Shown piece after piece: positions 26,282 to 35,780 of a stretch of DNA of 64,000 nt (position 1 is the stretch's first letter; the number at the start of each line of letters is the position of its first letter). Origin of the DNA: an uncultured Lachnospiraceae bacterium (GTDB lineage: Bacteria > Bacillota > Clostridia > Lachnospirales > Lachnospiraceae); the NCBI GenBank assembly GCA_900316665.1, contig ONDV01000007.1, positions 1 to 64,000 on the forward strand, given 5' to 3'. The notes below the pieces were generated by a model, which was not told where the DNA came from, made no database searches, and was given only the letters and a program-made list of their open reading frames with translations. A program made the position numbers and the translations under genes.

Positions 26282-27595
26282 ATGTACGCACTTACATCCG
26301 GATTGATAGTTTACAATAATATTCCAAAGGATTCGATCCTGTTCAGATTATCTGAAATAATAAGACGTTCTGAAGAAGGGGATTCTCCGGAAAAACTTCG
26401 TGAAGAGACGCTTGTAGAGATACATCGACTCCTGGATCTGGCGACTTCGTACGGATTTGACAATAATCTCTGGCATAATTACCTTGCTTATCTTATTGCG
26501 GTCACAGAGACGCCTTTTACTCTTGTTTCAGAGAAGACAGGTGCGCATGATGGTAGCGTAAATATATTCGCAAAGCATGACCTTCATATAATGAAGATGC
26601 TGTTTGATTATGATTTTTCGGAATTCCAGAAATATATTGGTTCTGATTGTTTTGACATCATTGAGAATTTCCAGGCTATGGAAAAAGAAGACAGGATATA
26701 TAATAAGAGCGTAAGCGAAAAGGTACGTGAGCTCAGCAGCCTGATAGAAAAAGCAAAGTCTGATGATGAGATTTTTGATATTGTCACTGATTTCTACAGA
26801 AGATACGGAGTGGGGAAGCTGGGACTGAACAAGGCTTTCCGTCTGTCAGATGATCCGGCAAGAGAGCTTCTGATACCGATTACAAATACCAGCACAGTAA
26901 CTCTGAATGATCTTGTGGGATATGAGGCACAGAAGAAGGCATTAGTCGAAAACATCGAAGCATTTGTCGCAGGGCGGAATGCTAATAATGTCCTTCTCTA
27001 TGGAGATGCCGGCACCGGGAAATCCACATCCGTGAAGGCGGTTTTAAATCAGTTCTATCCTGACGGACTCAGGATGATTGAGATCTATAAGCACCAGTTC
27101 GAATATCTGTCGAGGATCATATCCATGATCAAAAACAGAAATTACCGCTTTATCATCTACATGGATGATTTGTCATTTGAAGAATCTGAGCTGGAATACA
27201 AATATCTGAAGGCCGTGATAGAGGGCGGACTGGAGCCGAAGCCTGATAATGTCCTGATACTGGCTACAAGCAACAGGCGTAATCTCGTGCGTGAGTCCTG
27301 GAAGGACAGATCCGATCAGGACGACGAGGATATACATAGAAATGATACTGTTCAGGAGAAGCTGTCGCTTTCTGCAAGATTTGGTCTCAGGATCGGATAT
27401 TTCAGACCTTCGCCAAAGGAATATCTGGAAATCGTCAGGACTCTTGCCAAAAAATATCCGGACATCAGCCTGTCAGATGATGAACTGAGGATCCAGGCAA
27501 ACGCATGGGAGATGAAACACGGCGGATTCTCCGGAAGGACAGCACAGCAGTTTGTGGATTATCTGGCAGGCACGAGATTCGGGAAAAACAACTGA
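26282..27595 (+). CDS. DUF815 AAA+ ATPase
   Basis: The protein has 437 residues. An alpha-helical N-terminal region of about 200 residues precedes the AAA+ core. The core contains [20 protein letters not shown], Walker [10 protein letters not shown] near 240, Walker [11 protein letters not shown], sensor 1 [11 protein letters not shown] and a late [15 protein letters not shown]. This matches the DUF815 family, widespread and of unknown function in bacteria. The start is ATG 26282 behind GGAGG; the ATG at 26270 lacks a ribosome binding site. It lies 22 bases after pncB and 16 bases before lysA. Confidence 0.9.
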   Translation: MYALTSGLIVYNNIPKDSILFRLSEIIRRSEEGDSPEKLREETLVEIHRLLDLATSYGFDNNLWHNYLAYLIAVTETPFTLVSEKTGAHDGSVNIFAKHDLHIMKMLFDYDFSEFQKYIGSDCFDIIENFQAMEKEDRIYNKSVSEKVRELSSLIEKAKSDDEIFDIVTDFYRRYGVGKLGLNKAFRLSDDPARELLIPITNTSTVTLNDLVGYEAQKKALVENIEAFVAGRNANNVLLYGDAGTGKSTSVKAVLNQFYPDGLRMIEIYKHQFEYLSRIISMIKNRNYRFIIYMDDLSFEESELEYKYLKAVIEGGLEPKPDNVLILATSNRRNLVRESWKDRSDQDDEDIHRNDTVQEKLSLSARFGLRIGYFRPSPKEYLEIVRTLAKKYPDISLSDDELRIQANAWEMKHGGFSGRTAQQFVDYLAGTRFGKNN

Positions 27596-27611
27596 TAGAG
27601 AGGAAATATTA

Positions 27612-28913
27612 ATGGTAAGAGAGACAAGAGGAAACAGGCTATTTTTTGACGGCTGCGATCTTACAGAGATTGCAGAAAAGTATGGAACACCGCTTTATGT
27701 CATGTCATATAACGATATGATGGATCATATCAATGAATTGAAAAAAGATTTTATTGATGCCTATCCTGATACAAAAAACAGAGTCGCATACGCGTCAAAG
27801 GCATTTGCCTGCACGGCTATGTATAAGATCCTGGATAAAGCAGGTATGTCAATAGACGTAGTGTCAGGTGGGGAACTTTATACAGCCAGAAAAGCCGGTT
27901 TCCCGGCAGAGAGGATCGAGTTCAACGGCAATAATAAGCAGCCGTCAGAGATAGATTCGGCTGTGGAATATGGTGTCGGCAGGATCATTCTTGACGGTAT
28001 TCAGGAGCTGCCCCTTATTGAAAGCGCCTGCAAAAAATATAATAAAAAGATGAATATCATGATCCGCATAACGCCCGGAGTGGCTGCAAGTACGCATGAT
28101 TATATCGTTACAGGCAAAAAGGATTCCAAATTTGGGATCCCTCTTGATGAAGAAATACTCATGCCGATCGTAAAAGAGATCCTTGACAGCAAATGGCTGA
28201 ATTTCTGCGGACTTCATATGCATATAGGCTCTCAGCTTTTTACAAATGACGCTTATCTTAAAGCGCTTGATGTGCTGATGGACTGGGCCGGTAAGATAAA
28301 GGAAAAATTTGATGCTGATGTTTCCGAGGTTAATTTCGGAGGCGGATTCGGGGTAAGATATACTGATGAAGTCAGAAAGCCTTATAAATATTTTCTTGAT
28401 CCCATGATGGAACTTTTAAAGAAGAGGGCAGAAGAGATAGGAATCGCCTGCCCTGATGCCGTAATCGAGCCGGGCAGATCCATAGTGGCTGAAGCAGGCG
28501 TCACTCTCTATAAGGTAGGTCAGATAAAGTCGATCCCCGGCGTCAGGAAATATGTATCGGTTGACGGCGGAATGGGAGATAATATCAGAGTCGCACTCTA
28601 TCAGGCAAAATATGATGCATGCATAGCCAATAAGGCAGACGAGACTTGTGATGACAAGGTGACCGTATGCGGAAAATACTGTGAGTCAGGAGATATTCTC
28701 CTTACTGATTATATGCTGCCGCGTTCAGTAAAAGCAGGAGACATCCTTGCAATGTATTCCACGGGTGCTTACGGATTTACGATGGCATCGAATTACAATA
28801 TGAATCCTGTGCCGGGCGTTGTGCTTGTACGAGACGGAAAGAGCGCCTGGATGATAAAGCCGCAGACTTATGAAGAACTTACCCAGAACATGGTGATACC
28901 TGATATTATCTGA
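27612..28913 (+). CDS. lysA: Diaminopimelate decarboxylase
   Basis: The protein has 433 residues. It is a PLP enzyme that decarboxylates meso-diaminopimelate to lysine. The PLP lysine is in YASKAFAC near residue 63. GLHMHIGSQL, FGGGFGVRY and the phosphate loop EPGRSIVAEAG are present, and the C-terminal KYCESGDILLTD supplies the catalytic cysteine region. The start is ATG 27612 behind AGAGAGGA; the earlier frame opening at 27552 is inside the DUF815 gene. A strong bidirectional terminator follows at 28963-28997. Confidence 0.95.
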   Translation: MVRETRGNRLFFDGCDLTEIAEKYGTPLYVMSYNDMMDHINELKKDFIDAYPDTKNRVAYASKAFACTAMYKILDKAGMSIDVVSGGELYTARKAGFPAERIEFNGNNKQPSEIDSAVEYGVGRIILDGIQELPLIESACKKYNKKMNIMIRITPGVAASTHDYIVTGKKDSKFGIPLDEEILMPIVKEILDSKWLNFCGLHMHIGSQLFTNDAYLKALDVLMDWAGKIKEKFDADVSEVNFGGGFGVRYTDEVRKPYKYFLDPMMELLKKRAEEIGIACPDAVIEPGRSIVAEAGVTLYKVGQIKSIPGVRKYVSVDGGMGDNIRVALYQAKYDACIANKADETCDDKVTVCGKYCESGDILLTDYMLPRSVKAGDILAMYSTGAYGFTMASNYNMNPVPGVVLVRDGKSAWMIKPQTYEELTQNMVIPDII

Positions 28914-28962
28914 TTCGGTAAAAAACTTCAAAATAAAAAACGCCCTTCATTTAAATGATATG

Positions 28963-29004
28963 TACCCTCTTTACTGGACAAACCAGTAAGGAGGGTATAT
29001 TTTA
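28963..29004. terminator. Long hairpin terminator shared by lysA and the ABC exporter operon
   Basis: A 15-base stem: 28963-28977 starting TACCCTC pairs with 28983-28997 ending GAGGGTA, one G-T pair, 5-base loop. TATTTTATT follows on the plus strand. It lies between convergent genes and probably ends transcription from both sides. Confidence 0.85.
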
Positions 29005-30909
29005 TTCGAGCTCGAAGGCTCCGGTGTAGAGCTGATAGTATACTCCGTGCCGGTCGATAAGCTGGTCATGAGTACCGCGTTCTATTATCCTGCCGTGATC
29101 AAGTACCATGATGGCGTCGGAATTTCTGACGGTAGACAGGCGGTGGGCGATTACAAAAACCGTACGTCCCTTCATCAGATTGTCCATACCTTTCTGAACC
29201 AGGGCTTCTGTTCTGGTATCAATAGATGATGTTGCCTCATCAAGTATCATGACAGGCGGATCGGCAACTGCGGCGCGGGCAATCGATATAAGCTGCCTCT
29301 GTCCCTGTGACAGCTCCGAACCGTTGTCGGTAAGCATTGTATCGTATCCGTCAGGAAGCCTTGTGATAAAATCGTCTGCGTTTGCAAGCTTTGCTGCCTC
29401 TATGCATTCCTGATCGGTGGCGTTCAGATTGCCGTATCTTATATTATCCATAACGGTTCCCGTAAACAGATTCACATCCTGCAGCACGATTCCGAGCGAG
29501 CGTCTGAGGTCGGGCTTTTTTATTTTATTTATGTTGATCCCGTCATATCTTATTTTTCCATCGGGAATGTCGTAGAAACGGTTGATGAGATTCGTGATGG
29601 TAGTCTTTCCTGCTCCGGTGGCTCCCACGAACGCGATCTTTTGTCCGGGCTTTGCGTATAGGCTTATATCATAAAGGATCTGCTTGTCACTGTTGTAACC
29701 GAAATCCACATGTTCCATCTGTATGTCGCCGGCAAGCTTTGTATATGTAGTAGTGCCGTCGTTTTTATGGTAGTGTTTCCATGCCCAGTGTCCGGTGCTT
29801 TCAGGAACTTCCGAAATACTGCCGTCGCTTTTTTCGACTGAATTTACCAGAGTGACATAACCCTCATCTTCTTCCGGTTCTTCATCGAGAAGAGCGAATA
29901 CACGTTCCGCGCCGGCCATAGCCATGGCGATAAGTGGTACCTGCATGGATATTTGCCCAATGGTCTGTGACAATTGCCTTGCCGCTCCGAGGAATGATAT
30001 GATTATTCCGGCTGTCATTATGCCGATTCCGGCGAATCCTATATTTGTGGAGCGGGAGAATGCCATTATAGCACCGATAAATGCAATCATGACATACATG
30101 AGATTTCCTATATTCGATACTATAGGCATGAGGATGTTTCCTGAGCGATTTGCCTCGTTGCTGTCGCGGAAGAGATCTTCATTAATATCGCTGAAATCCT
30201 TAATTGTCTTTTTTTCATGAACGAACACCTTTATTACTCTGGAGCCTTCAATCATTTCTTCTACAAATCCCTCTTCGCGTGCCAGAGATTCCTGCTGTTT
30301 CATCATATACTTAGCTGAATGAAGCGAGTATTTTCTAGATACATACATTATCAGGAAAATAAACACTGCTACGACAAGGGATAAAATCAGGCTGTATGAC
30401 AGCATCATAACAATGATCGCTGCTATAGACAAAAGCGACTGCAGAATCATCGGCGCGCTCTGACCTATCATCTGCCTGATGGCATCGGTATCATTTGTGT
30501 AAGTAGACATGATATCGCCATGGGCATGAGTGTCAAAGTATCTGATTGGAAGTGTCTCCATATGGTTGAACATATCGTTTCGGAGATCCTTAAGAGTCCC
30601 CTGGGTGACGGTAGCCATAATTCTTGTAAATATGAATGAAGACAAGACTCCGATAAGATATATGACTGCCATTGATATAAGATATAGAGTCATCTTTCCG
30701 GCTACAGATGACATACCGTTTTTGATGCCGGGAGTGATACAGTCGTCTATCAGTTTCTGGAGGAAAACGGTGGCTGCTGTAGCGGATATGCCTGAAAGGA
30801 TTATGCATATGAATACGATTATCAGATGAAATTTGTAATGAGCCGATATATATTTAAGAAGTCTTTTTGATGTTCCTTTTTTCATCGTGCCTTCATTTTT
30901 TTTAGTCAT
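29002..30909 (-). CDS. ABC exporter half-transporter (TMD-NBD), second subunit
   Basis: The protein has 635 residues: six membrane helices in the first about 330 residues, then one ATP-binding domain. Walker A is GATGAGKTT, the signature is LSQGQRQLISIARA, Walker B is VMILDEATSSID, and the H-loop is IAHRLSTV, so this site looks catalytically intact. About 50 polar residues (EDEGYVTLVNSVEKSDGS...HYHKNDGTTTYTK) are inserted between membrane and ATPase parts. The start at 30909 follows AAAGGAGG and overlaps the previous gene's stop (ATGA), so the two subunits are translationally coupled and probably form a heterodimeric multidrug-type exporter. Confidence 0.92.
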   Translation of the reverse strand: MTKKNEGTMKKGTSKRLLKYISAHYKFHLIIVFICIILSGISATAATVFLQKLIDDCITPGIKNGMSSVAGKMTLYLISMAVIYLIGVLSSFIFTRIMATVTQGTLKDLRNDMFNHMETLPIRYFDTHAHGDIMSTYTNDTDAIRQMIGQSAPMILQSLLSIAAIIVMMLSYSLILSLVVAVFIFLIMYVSRKYSLHSAKYMMKQQESLAREEGFVEEMIEGSRVIKVFVHEKKTIKDFSDINEDLFRDSNEANRSGNILMPIVSNIGNLMYVMIAFIGAIMAFSRSTNIGFAGIGIMTAGIIISFLGAARQLSQTIGQISMQVPLIAMAMAGAERVFALLDEEPEEDEGYVTLVNSVEKSDGSISEVPESTGHWAWKHYHKNDGTTTYTKLAGDIQMEHVDFGYNSDKQILYDISLYAKPGQKIAFVGATGAGKTTITNLINRFYDIPDGKIRYDGININKIKKPDLRRSLGIVLQDVNLFTGTVMDNIRYGNLNATDQECIEAAKLANADDFITRLPDGYDTMLTDNGSELSQGQRQLISIARAAVADPPVMILDEATSSIDTRTEALVQKGMDNLMKGRTVFVIAHRLSTVRNSDAIMVLDHGRIIERGTHDQLIDRHGVYYQLYTGAFELE

Positions 30910-32642
30910 GCTTCTGCCTCCTTTCCGGTCTGGGATTCAAATATCTCTCTATATATGCCGTTCTTCCTGATAAGTTCATCGTGTGTGCCTGATTCAGCTA
31001 TCCTTCCCTTGTCAAGAACGATTATCCTGTCACAGTCCTGAACTGATGATATGCGCTGGGCGATGATTATCTTGGTCGTATCAGGAATGGCGTCATTCAG
31101 ACCTTTTCTGATAAGAGCATCAGTCTTTGTGTCAACAGCCGAAGTGGAATCGTCAAAAATAAGCACCTTAGGTTTTTTTAAGATGGCTCTTGCTATGCAT
31201 AGCCTTTGTTTCTGTCCGCCTGATACATTGGAGCCGCCGCGCTCTATATAGGTTTCATAACCCTTCGGCATCTGATTGATAAATTTATCAGCCTGGGCCA
31301 GGGCGCAGGCATGTTTTATCTCGTCGATTCCGGCAGCAGGATCGCCCCATCGCATGTTATCAATAATGGTTCCTGAGAAGAGGACATTTTTCTGAAGTAC
31401 TACAGACACCTGATCCCGGAGACTGTCAAGGTCATAGTCTCTTACATCAATACCTCCGACCTTCACGCTTCCCTCTGTGGCATCATAGAGACGCGATATA
31501 AGCTGAATCATGGTGGATTTTGACGAACCGGTTCCACCTATTATTCCAAGCGTGGAACCTGACGGAATATGAAGAGATATATCGGACAGAGCGTTTTTTT
31601 TCGCCTTTTTCGAGTAGCTGAATGATACATGGTCAAATTCGATATCGCCGTCCGCTACCTCTTTTATGCCATTTTGAGGAGAAGTAAGAGTGCTCTTATA
31701 TTCAAGGACTTCTGCAATTCTATGAGCACTTTCTTCGGATATTATTACCATGACAAACACCATGGATACCATCATCATGGATACAAGAATCTGGATCCCG
31801 TATGTGATGAGAGAGGAAAGTTCTCCGGTAGTAAGATCAGCTGCATGAGACTTTATTATTATATTTGATCCGATCATGGATACGAGAAGCATGGCAAGAT
31901 CGATGGCAAGAGTCATTACAGGCATATTTATTGCAAGAATCTTTTCAACGCGTGTGAAATCCACCCTGATGTCTTCAGATCTTTTGTCGAATTTATTGAT
32001 CTCGTAATCTTCCCGCACGAATGATTTTACAACCCGGATCCCGTTGACGTTCTCCTGTACAGAGTCATTCATAGCGTCATATTTATGGAAGATACGAACG
32101 AATATCGGATGCACGATAAGGGTGATCCCGATAAGAACAAATGCCAGAACCGGAAGTATAAAAATAAAGATGAGAGACATCCTCGCGTTTATTCCAAGCG
32201 CCATTACGATAGAAAAAATAATCATAAGAGGAGCCCGGACAAGTCCTCGGATTATCTGACCGTAAGCATTCTGCACATTTGTAACATCGGTCGTCATTCT
32301 GGTGACAAGGGATGATGTCGAGAACTTGTCAATATCCTGGAAAGAGAATGACTGTATGTTTGAGAACATATCGAATCTCAGATTTTTCGCAAATCCGCAG
32401 GAAGCCTTTGCAGCTTCGATGGCAGCCATGCGTCCGCAGAAGAGCGAGCACATTGAAAGACCTATAAGAATAAGACCGTCATATAGAATGGGTTTCATGC
32501 TGCTGCCGTTCATGTGGTCAATAAGTGATGCCATTACAAGAGGGATGATGCATTCAAATACTACCTCCATCGCCACAAAGACGGGAGAGAGTATGGAAGG
32601 CATTTTGTATTCCCGAATGCTTTTTGAAAGTGTTCGGATCAT
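30906..32642 (-). CDS. ABC exporter half-transporter (TMD-NBD), first subunit
   Basis: The protein has 578 residues: six membrane helices (about 15-310) and an ATPase domain. Walker A is GGTGSSKST, with serine for the usual second glycine. The signature is VSGGQKQRLCIARA, and Walker B is VLIFDDSTSAVD, with aspartate at the position normally held by the catalytic glutamate. The H-loop reads IIIAQRISSV with glutamine instead of histidine. These substitutions are the hallmark of the degenerate site in heterodimeric exporters. The start is ATG 32642 behind AAAGGA; the frame opens earlier at 32714, overlapping the MarR gene. It lies 31 bases after the MarR gene, which probably controls it. Confidence 0.92.
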   Translation of the reverse strand: MIRTLSKSIREYKMPSILSPVFVAMEVVFECIIPLVMASLIDHMNGSSMKPILYDGLILIGLSMCSLFCGRMAAIEAAKASCGFAKNLRFDMFSNIQSFSFQDIDKFSTSSLVTRMTTDVTNVQNAYGQIIRGLVRAPLMIIFSIVMALGINARMSLIFIFILPVLAFVLIGITLIVHPIFVRIFHKYDAMNDSVQENVNGIRVVKSFVREDYEINKFDKRSEDIRVDFTRVEKILAINMPVMTLAIDLAMLLVSMIGSNIIIKSHAADLTTGELSSLITYGIQILVSMMMVSMVFVMVIISEESAHRIAEVLEYKSTLTSPQNGIKEVADGDIEFDHVSFSYSKKAKKNALSDISLHIPSGSTLGIIGGTGSSKSTMIQLISRLYDATEGSVKVGGIDVRDYDLDSLRDQVSVVLQKNVLFSGTIIDNMRWGDPAAGIDEIKHACALAQADKFINQMPKGYETYIERGGSNVSGGQKQRLCIARAILKKPKVLIFDDSTSAVDTKTDALIRKGLNDAIPDTTKIIIAQRISSVQDCDRIIVLDKGRIAESGTHDELIRKNGIYREIFESQTGKEAEA

Positions 32643-32673
32643 TATTAATTCCTTTCTTTTTAAGATTTCTTTT

Positions 32674-33099
32674 TCAGGAAATATTATCAAGTATTTTCTT
32701 AAGCAGGTTCTCAAGAGTATTTACTTCATCATCATCAAGACCGGCAAGCATCATGGCCTCGTTCTGCAGCCTCTTTTCAGTTGCCGCGGCATGATGTGAT
32801 TTGGCCTTTTCTGTAAGAGTGATGATCTTATTTCTGTGATCTTTTTCGTCAGAAGCTGATGTGACGAATCCGTTTTTCTCAAGGCGGGAAACGAGACCTG
32901 TCACTGTTGGGTGGGATACATGGAGACTGTTCTCAAGAGCTCTCTGAGTCATGTGACCATTGTGATCCTCCAGACATTTCAGAACATATATCTGCGAGAA
33001 GGTGAGATCCCAGGCTTTCAGATCTTCATTCACAAGTACTTTGATACTGTCCGTTATCTGCTTCAGATATATGAAAATATGGTTTTCATCTGACATCAT
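32674..33099 (-). CDS. MarR-family transcriptional regulator
   Basis: The protein has about 142 residues. The winged-helix core is visible: LTFSQIYVLKCLEDHNGHMTQ, the recognition helix SHPTVTGLVSRLEKNGFV and the wing SASDEKDHRNKIITLTEKAKS. It is the first gene of a three-gene operon with the ABC exporter. Such regulators usually repress their own operon until a drug or metabolite binds. AAGGAG lies two bases before the ATG at 33099 and five bases before a second ATG at 33096, so the second may be the true start. A consensus promoter and a perfect palindrome lie just upstream. Confidence 0.92.
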   Translation of the reverse strand: MMSDENHIFIYLKQITDSIKVLVNEDLKAWDLTFSQIYVLKCLEDHNGHMTQRALENSLHVSHPTVTGLVSRLEKNGFVTSASDEKDHRNKIITLTEKAKSHHAAATEKRLQNEAMMLAGLDDDEVNTLENLLKKILDNIS

Positions 33100-33119
33100 A
33101 ACTCCTTTTCTGTTCAATA

Positions 33120-33133
33120 TGTAGCGTGCTACA
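33120..33133. promoter_or_regulatory. Putative MarR operator TGTAGC-GT-GCTACA
   Basis: A perfect inverted repeat with 6-base arms and a 2-base centre. It touches the -10 element of the marR-exporter promoter (33133-33138) and covers the expected transcription start, ideal for autorepression. Assignment to the adjacent MarR protein is inferred from position. Confidence 0.6.
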
Positions 33134-33161
33134 GTATATCATCCGGAATAAAATAATTCAA
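33133..33161 (-). promoter_or_regulatory. Sigma-A promoter of the marR-ABC exporter operon
   Basis: On the minus strand, TTGAAT (33161-33156) and TATACT (33138-33133) are separated by 17 bases. Confidence 0.75.
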
Positions 33162-33199
33162 TGAAAATTTTGTGAAAAAATAGTAGTATATAATTAATT

Positions 33200-33560
33200 A
33201 AAACTTCCCATATTTAATGTAACATCACGAAGTGATGTTACAAGTGCAAGCGCAAGCAAACGAAGTTTGCACTTTAAATGTTCTTGCATCAATTTCCATG
33301 GATCGTTTTCGTCGCAAAGGATTCATTGAAGCCATGAGATGCACAGATGGTGGCGAACATTGTGTTTTTCGTCGTGAGTGAGCACGCTAGCTGCGGCTCG
33401 GTTGACAATCGTTCAAGCAGAAATGTTGTCAGAGAGCCGCTAAAAAGCGCGTGCGAGCAAACAGAAAAACACAACTTGTGAGCCACCACTGTGACATCTC
33501 TTGGCAATAAGCAAATGAATCCTTGCGACGAAAATTTTCATTATTGATGTGGGAAGTTTT
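33200..33560. repeat. MITE-like long-hairpin repeat, copy B
   Basis: The 361-base element is bounded by AAAACTTCCC (33200-33209) and GGGAAGTTTT (33551-33560). Inside, TGTAACATCAC-gaag-TGATGTTACA forms a perfect hairpin near the left end, followed by a second hairpin around GCAAACGAAGTTTGC. The rest (about 33298-33545) folds on itself as one long imperfect stem: the left arm containing GGATTCATTG and TTGTGTTTTTC matches the reverse complement of the right arm. The apical loop seen in copies A and C is deleted. Flanks are AGTAGTATATAATTAATT on the left and AGTCGTATATAATTAAGG on the right (15 of 18 identical), consistent with target duplication. Two short minus-strand ORFs inside are not credible genes. 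Confidence 0.85.
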
Positions 33561-33573
33561 AGTCGTATATAAT
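33544..33573 (+). promoter_or_regulatory. Candidate promoter at the right edge of repeat copy B
   Basis: TTGATG (33544-33549) lies inside the repeat and TATAAT (33568-33573) lies in the flanking duplication, 18 bases apart. It points toward the Dabb gene, about 90 bases downstream. Confidence 0.45.
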
Positions 33574-33663
33574 TAAGGTATCTTTGATACTGTAAATGAG
33601 ACATATGGGCATTTAGAATAGGATTTCCTGATGGCGTTGTCAAAAATAATGAGAGGAGAAAAA

Positions 33664-33966
33664 ATGGTAAAGCATATAATTCTGTGGCAGTTTAAGGACG
33701 AGCTTTCTTCTGAGGAAAAGAGAGAATTAGGATCAGGAATAAAGAAGGGACTTGAGGATCTGAAGGGGATAGTACCGGGACTTCTTCAAATACATGTGCA
33801 GACAGAATGTCTGCCGTCATCTAATGCAGATCTCATGCTTGACTGCACAATGACCGATGAAGAAGCTCTGAAGACATACGCAAGCCATCCGGATCATCTC
33901 AAAATCAAGGACAGTCTTATTGCACCAAATATGAAATCAAGGGTCTGCATCGACTATCTTCAGTGA
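33664..33966 (+). CDS. Dabb (stress-responsive A/B barrel) domain protein
   Basis: The protein has 100 residues. It starts MVKHIILWQFKDELSSEE and ends FKSRVCIDYLQ-like, with the ferredoxin-type alpha/beta barrel pattern VKHIxLWxFK, GLLQIHVQTEC, LMLDCTMTDEEALKTYASHPDHLKI. These small dimeric proteins occur in bacteria and plants; the bacterial function is not established. The start is ATG 33664 behind GAGAGGAG; the frame opens at 33631. The stop is 11 bases from the stop of the convergent Na/Pi transporter gene. Confidence 0.88.
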   Translation: MVKHIILWQFKDELSSEEKRELGSGIKKGLEDLKGIVPGLLQIHVQTECLPSSNADLMLDCTMTDEEALKTYASHPDHLKIKDSLIAPNMKSRVCIDYLQ

Positions 33967-33976
33967 GTGGTCACCA

Positions 33977-35734
33977 TTATCTCAGGTATTTTGAGTAATA
34001 GTCTTCGTAGAGTTTCTCTGTCTCCGGAGTTTTACGAAGCTTAATGTCATGCATATAGCGTCTGTTGTCAAGATTTATGCTGGAGAAGCGGAGAACTATC
34101 GCCGCAATATTTTGCGAATGATCGGCAATGCGCTCGCATGAATTCAGGATATCACTGAAAATGAATCCCTGTTCGGCAGTACATTTTCCTGATGCAAGCC
34201 TGTCAATATGATCCTCGCGGAAAGCCTCGCACATATTGCTGATCACACTCTGGAGAGGTTCAATGCTTCTGGCTTTTACGATATCATCATTTATATATGA
34301 GTCACATGCCAGATTGTATATCTCATGACAGGCATCGGAAAGACGTGACAGTTCCTTTCGGGCTGACTTTGAGAATTTGATTTTCTTATCATGCATCTCT
34401 GCATAAGATTTAGATATATAGGAAGAATGGTCTGCTATACGCTCGAAATCACCGGTTCCCTGCAGGATTTTCGATGCCTTTTTCTTGTCATATTCAGACA
34501 GATGCTGGGTGGTAGTCAATTTGATCAGATATGAACCTATATGATCCTCGTAGCTGTCAATCTTCTTCTCATTCTTCTGAATCCATTCAAAAGTGTCTTC
34601 TTCGAACCCGTCCTTCATCATATCAGTAGACTTGTCGAGGCTCTTTCTTGCTTTCTCGACCATCTTTATCATAGTGTTCTGCACCTCGGCAAGTGCTATT
34701 GCCGGAGTGACCATAAGCCTCTCGTCGAGGAAGAGCTCCCGGTCGTCGGGAGAATCCGAGAAGACCTTGTATGCCAGACGCACAAACAGCTTCTGAAACC
34801 AGAACAGGATCAGGGTGTTCACCACATTGAATATGGTATGGAACATGGCAATCGAGAATGTGGTTGCCTTAATGTCCATAAATGTGAAATGGAAGAACAT
34901 ATCCAGCCCGTAAAAAACAATAAGCCAGAGTATGGTGCCTACTACCTTTATTGATACATGTACAGCAGCTACCCTTTTCGCTTTTCTGTTTACGCCGATG
35001 CATGAGAGTACGGCTGTCATGCAGGTTCCTATATTTGCTCCCATTATTATCGGAATGGACATGCCGAGTGTGATCTGACCTGTCATGGATAAGCCCTGGA
35101 GAATTCCGATTGAAGCTGCAGAACTCTGAATCACTCCGGTAATAAGTGTACCGACAAGTACGCCGAGAAGAGGATTTCTGAAATGCGCCATCATATCCGC
35201 GAACTGGGGCAAATCAGCAAGAGGCGACATGGAATCGGACATCATTGTCATACCTGTCATAAGAATTGCAAAGCCAAGCATCATGGTGCCGATATCTTTG
35301 GAACGCTGACGGTGTGCGACCATCAGGAGTATGACCCCGACAAGGGCGAATATCATTGAGAAATTTTTCGGCTGAAGCATGCCGATTATAATGTCTGTGC
35401 CGCCACCGTTATCAAGACCTGTGAGAGAGAGGATCCAAGCCGTAAGAGTAGTGCCTATATCAGCGCCGAAGATAACAGAAACTGTCTGTGACAGCTGCAT
35501 AATGCCGGAATTTACGAATCCGACCAGCATAACGGTTGTAGCTGATGATGACTGGATGGCGATCGTGATGACCGCTCCGACGATAAGACCCTTGAAGGGA
35601 TTGTCAGTAACACGGCGAAGAAGCTTTTCCAGTTTGCCGCCGGCCATCTTTTCAAGAGAACCTGACAAGAGATTCATGCCGAAAAGGAAAAACGCAAGTC
35701 CGCCGAAAAGTGCCACAAAGTTGAAGATAGACAC
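33977..35734 (-). CDS. Na+/phosphate cotransporter (PNaS family) with PhoU-like C-terminal domain
   Basis: The protein has 585 residues. The N-terminal half (about 1-320) carries two inverted Na/Pi repeats with the QSSSATTVMLVGFVNSG and QSSAASIGILQGLS signatures and about eight to nine membrane helices. The C-terminal about 230 residues are helical and PhoU-like (KILQGTGDFERIADHSSYI, ILNSCERIADHSQNIAAI). It should import phosphate with sodium. The start is GTG at 35734, supported by TAAGGAG six bases upstream. No pst or pho genes are adjacent. Confidence 0.92.
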   Translation of the reverse strand: MSIFNFVALFGGLAFFLFGMNLLSGSLEKMAGGKLEKLLRRVTDNPFKGLIVGAVITIAIQSSSATTVMLVGFVNSGIMQLSQTVSVIFGADIGTTLTAWILSLTGLDNGGGTDIIIGMLQPKNFSMIFALVGVILLMVAHRQRSKDIGTMMLGFAILMTGMTMMSDSMSPLADLPQFADMMAHFRNPLLGVLVGTLITGVIQSSAASIGILQGLSMTGQITLGMSIPIIMGANIGTCMTAVLSCIGVNRKAKRVAAVHVSIKVVGTILWLIVFYGLDMFFHFTFMDIKATTFSIAMFHTIFNVVNTLILFWFQKLFVRLAYKVFSDSPDDRELFLDERLMVTPAIALAEVQNTMIKMVEKARKSLDKSTDMMKDGFEEDTFEWIQKNEKKIDSYEDHIGSYLIKLTTTQHLSEYDKKKASKILQGTGDFERIADHSSYISKSYAEMHDKKIKFSKSARKELSRLSDACHEIYNLACDSYINDDIVKARSIEPLQSVISNMCEAFREDHIDRLASGKCTAEQGFIFSDILNSCERIADHSQNIAAIVLRFSSINLDNRRYMHDIKLRKTPETEKLYEDYYSKYLR

Positions 35735-35780
35735 GATATACTCCTTAGAGATTTGATTGTTTCTTTACAGGAACTTTAAT

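Noticed and set aside
33289..33643. Two minus-strand ORFs of 72 and 67 residues in and beside repeat copy B
   Set aside because: They lie largely in the hairpin repeat, have no ribosome binding sites, and would be disrupted in copies A and C by block deletions.
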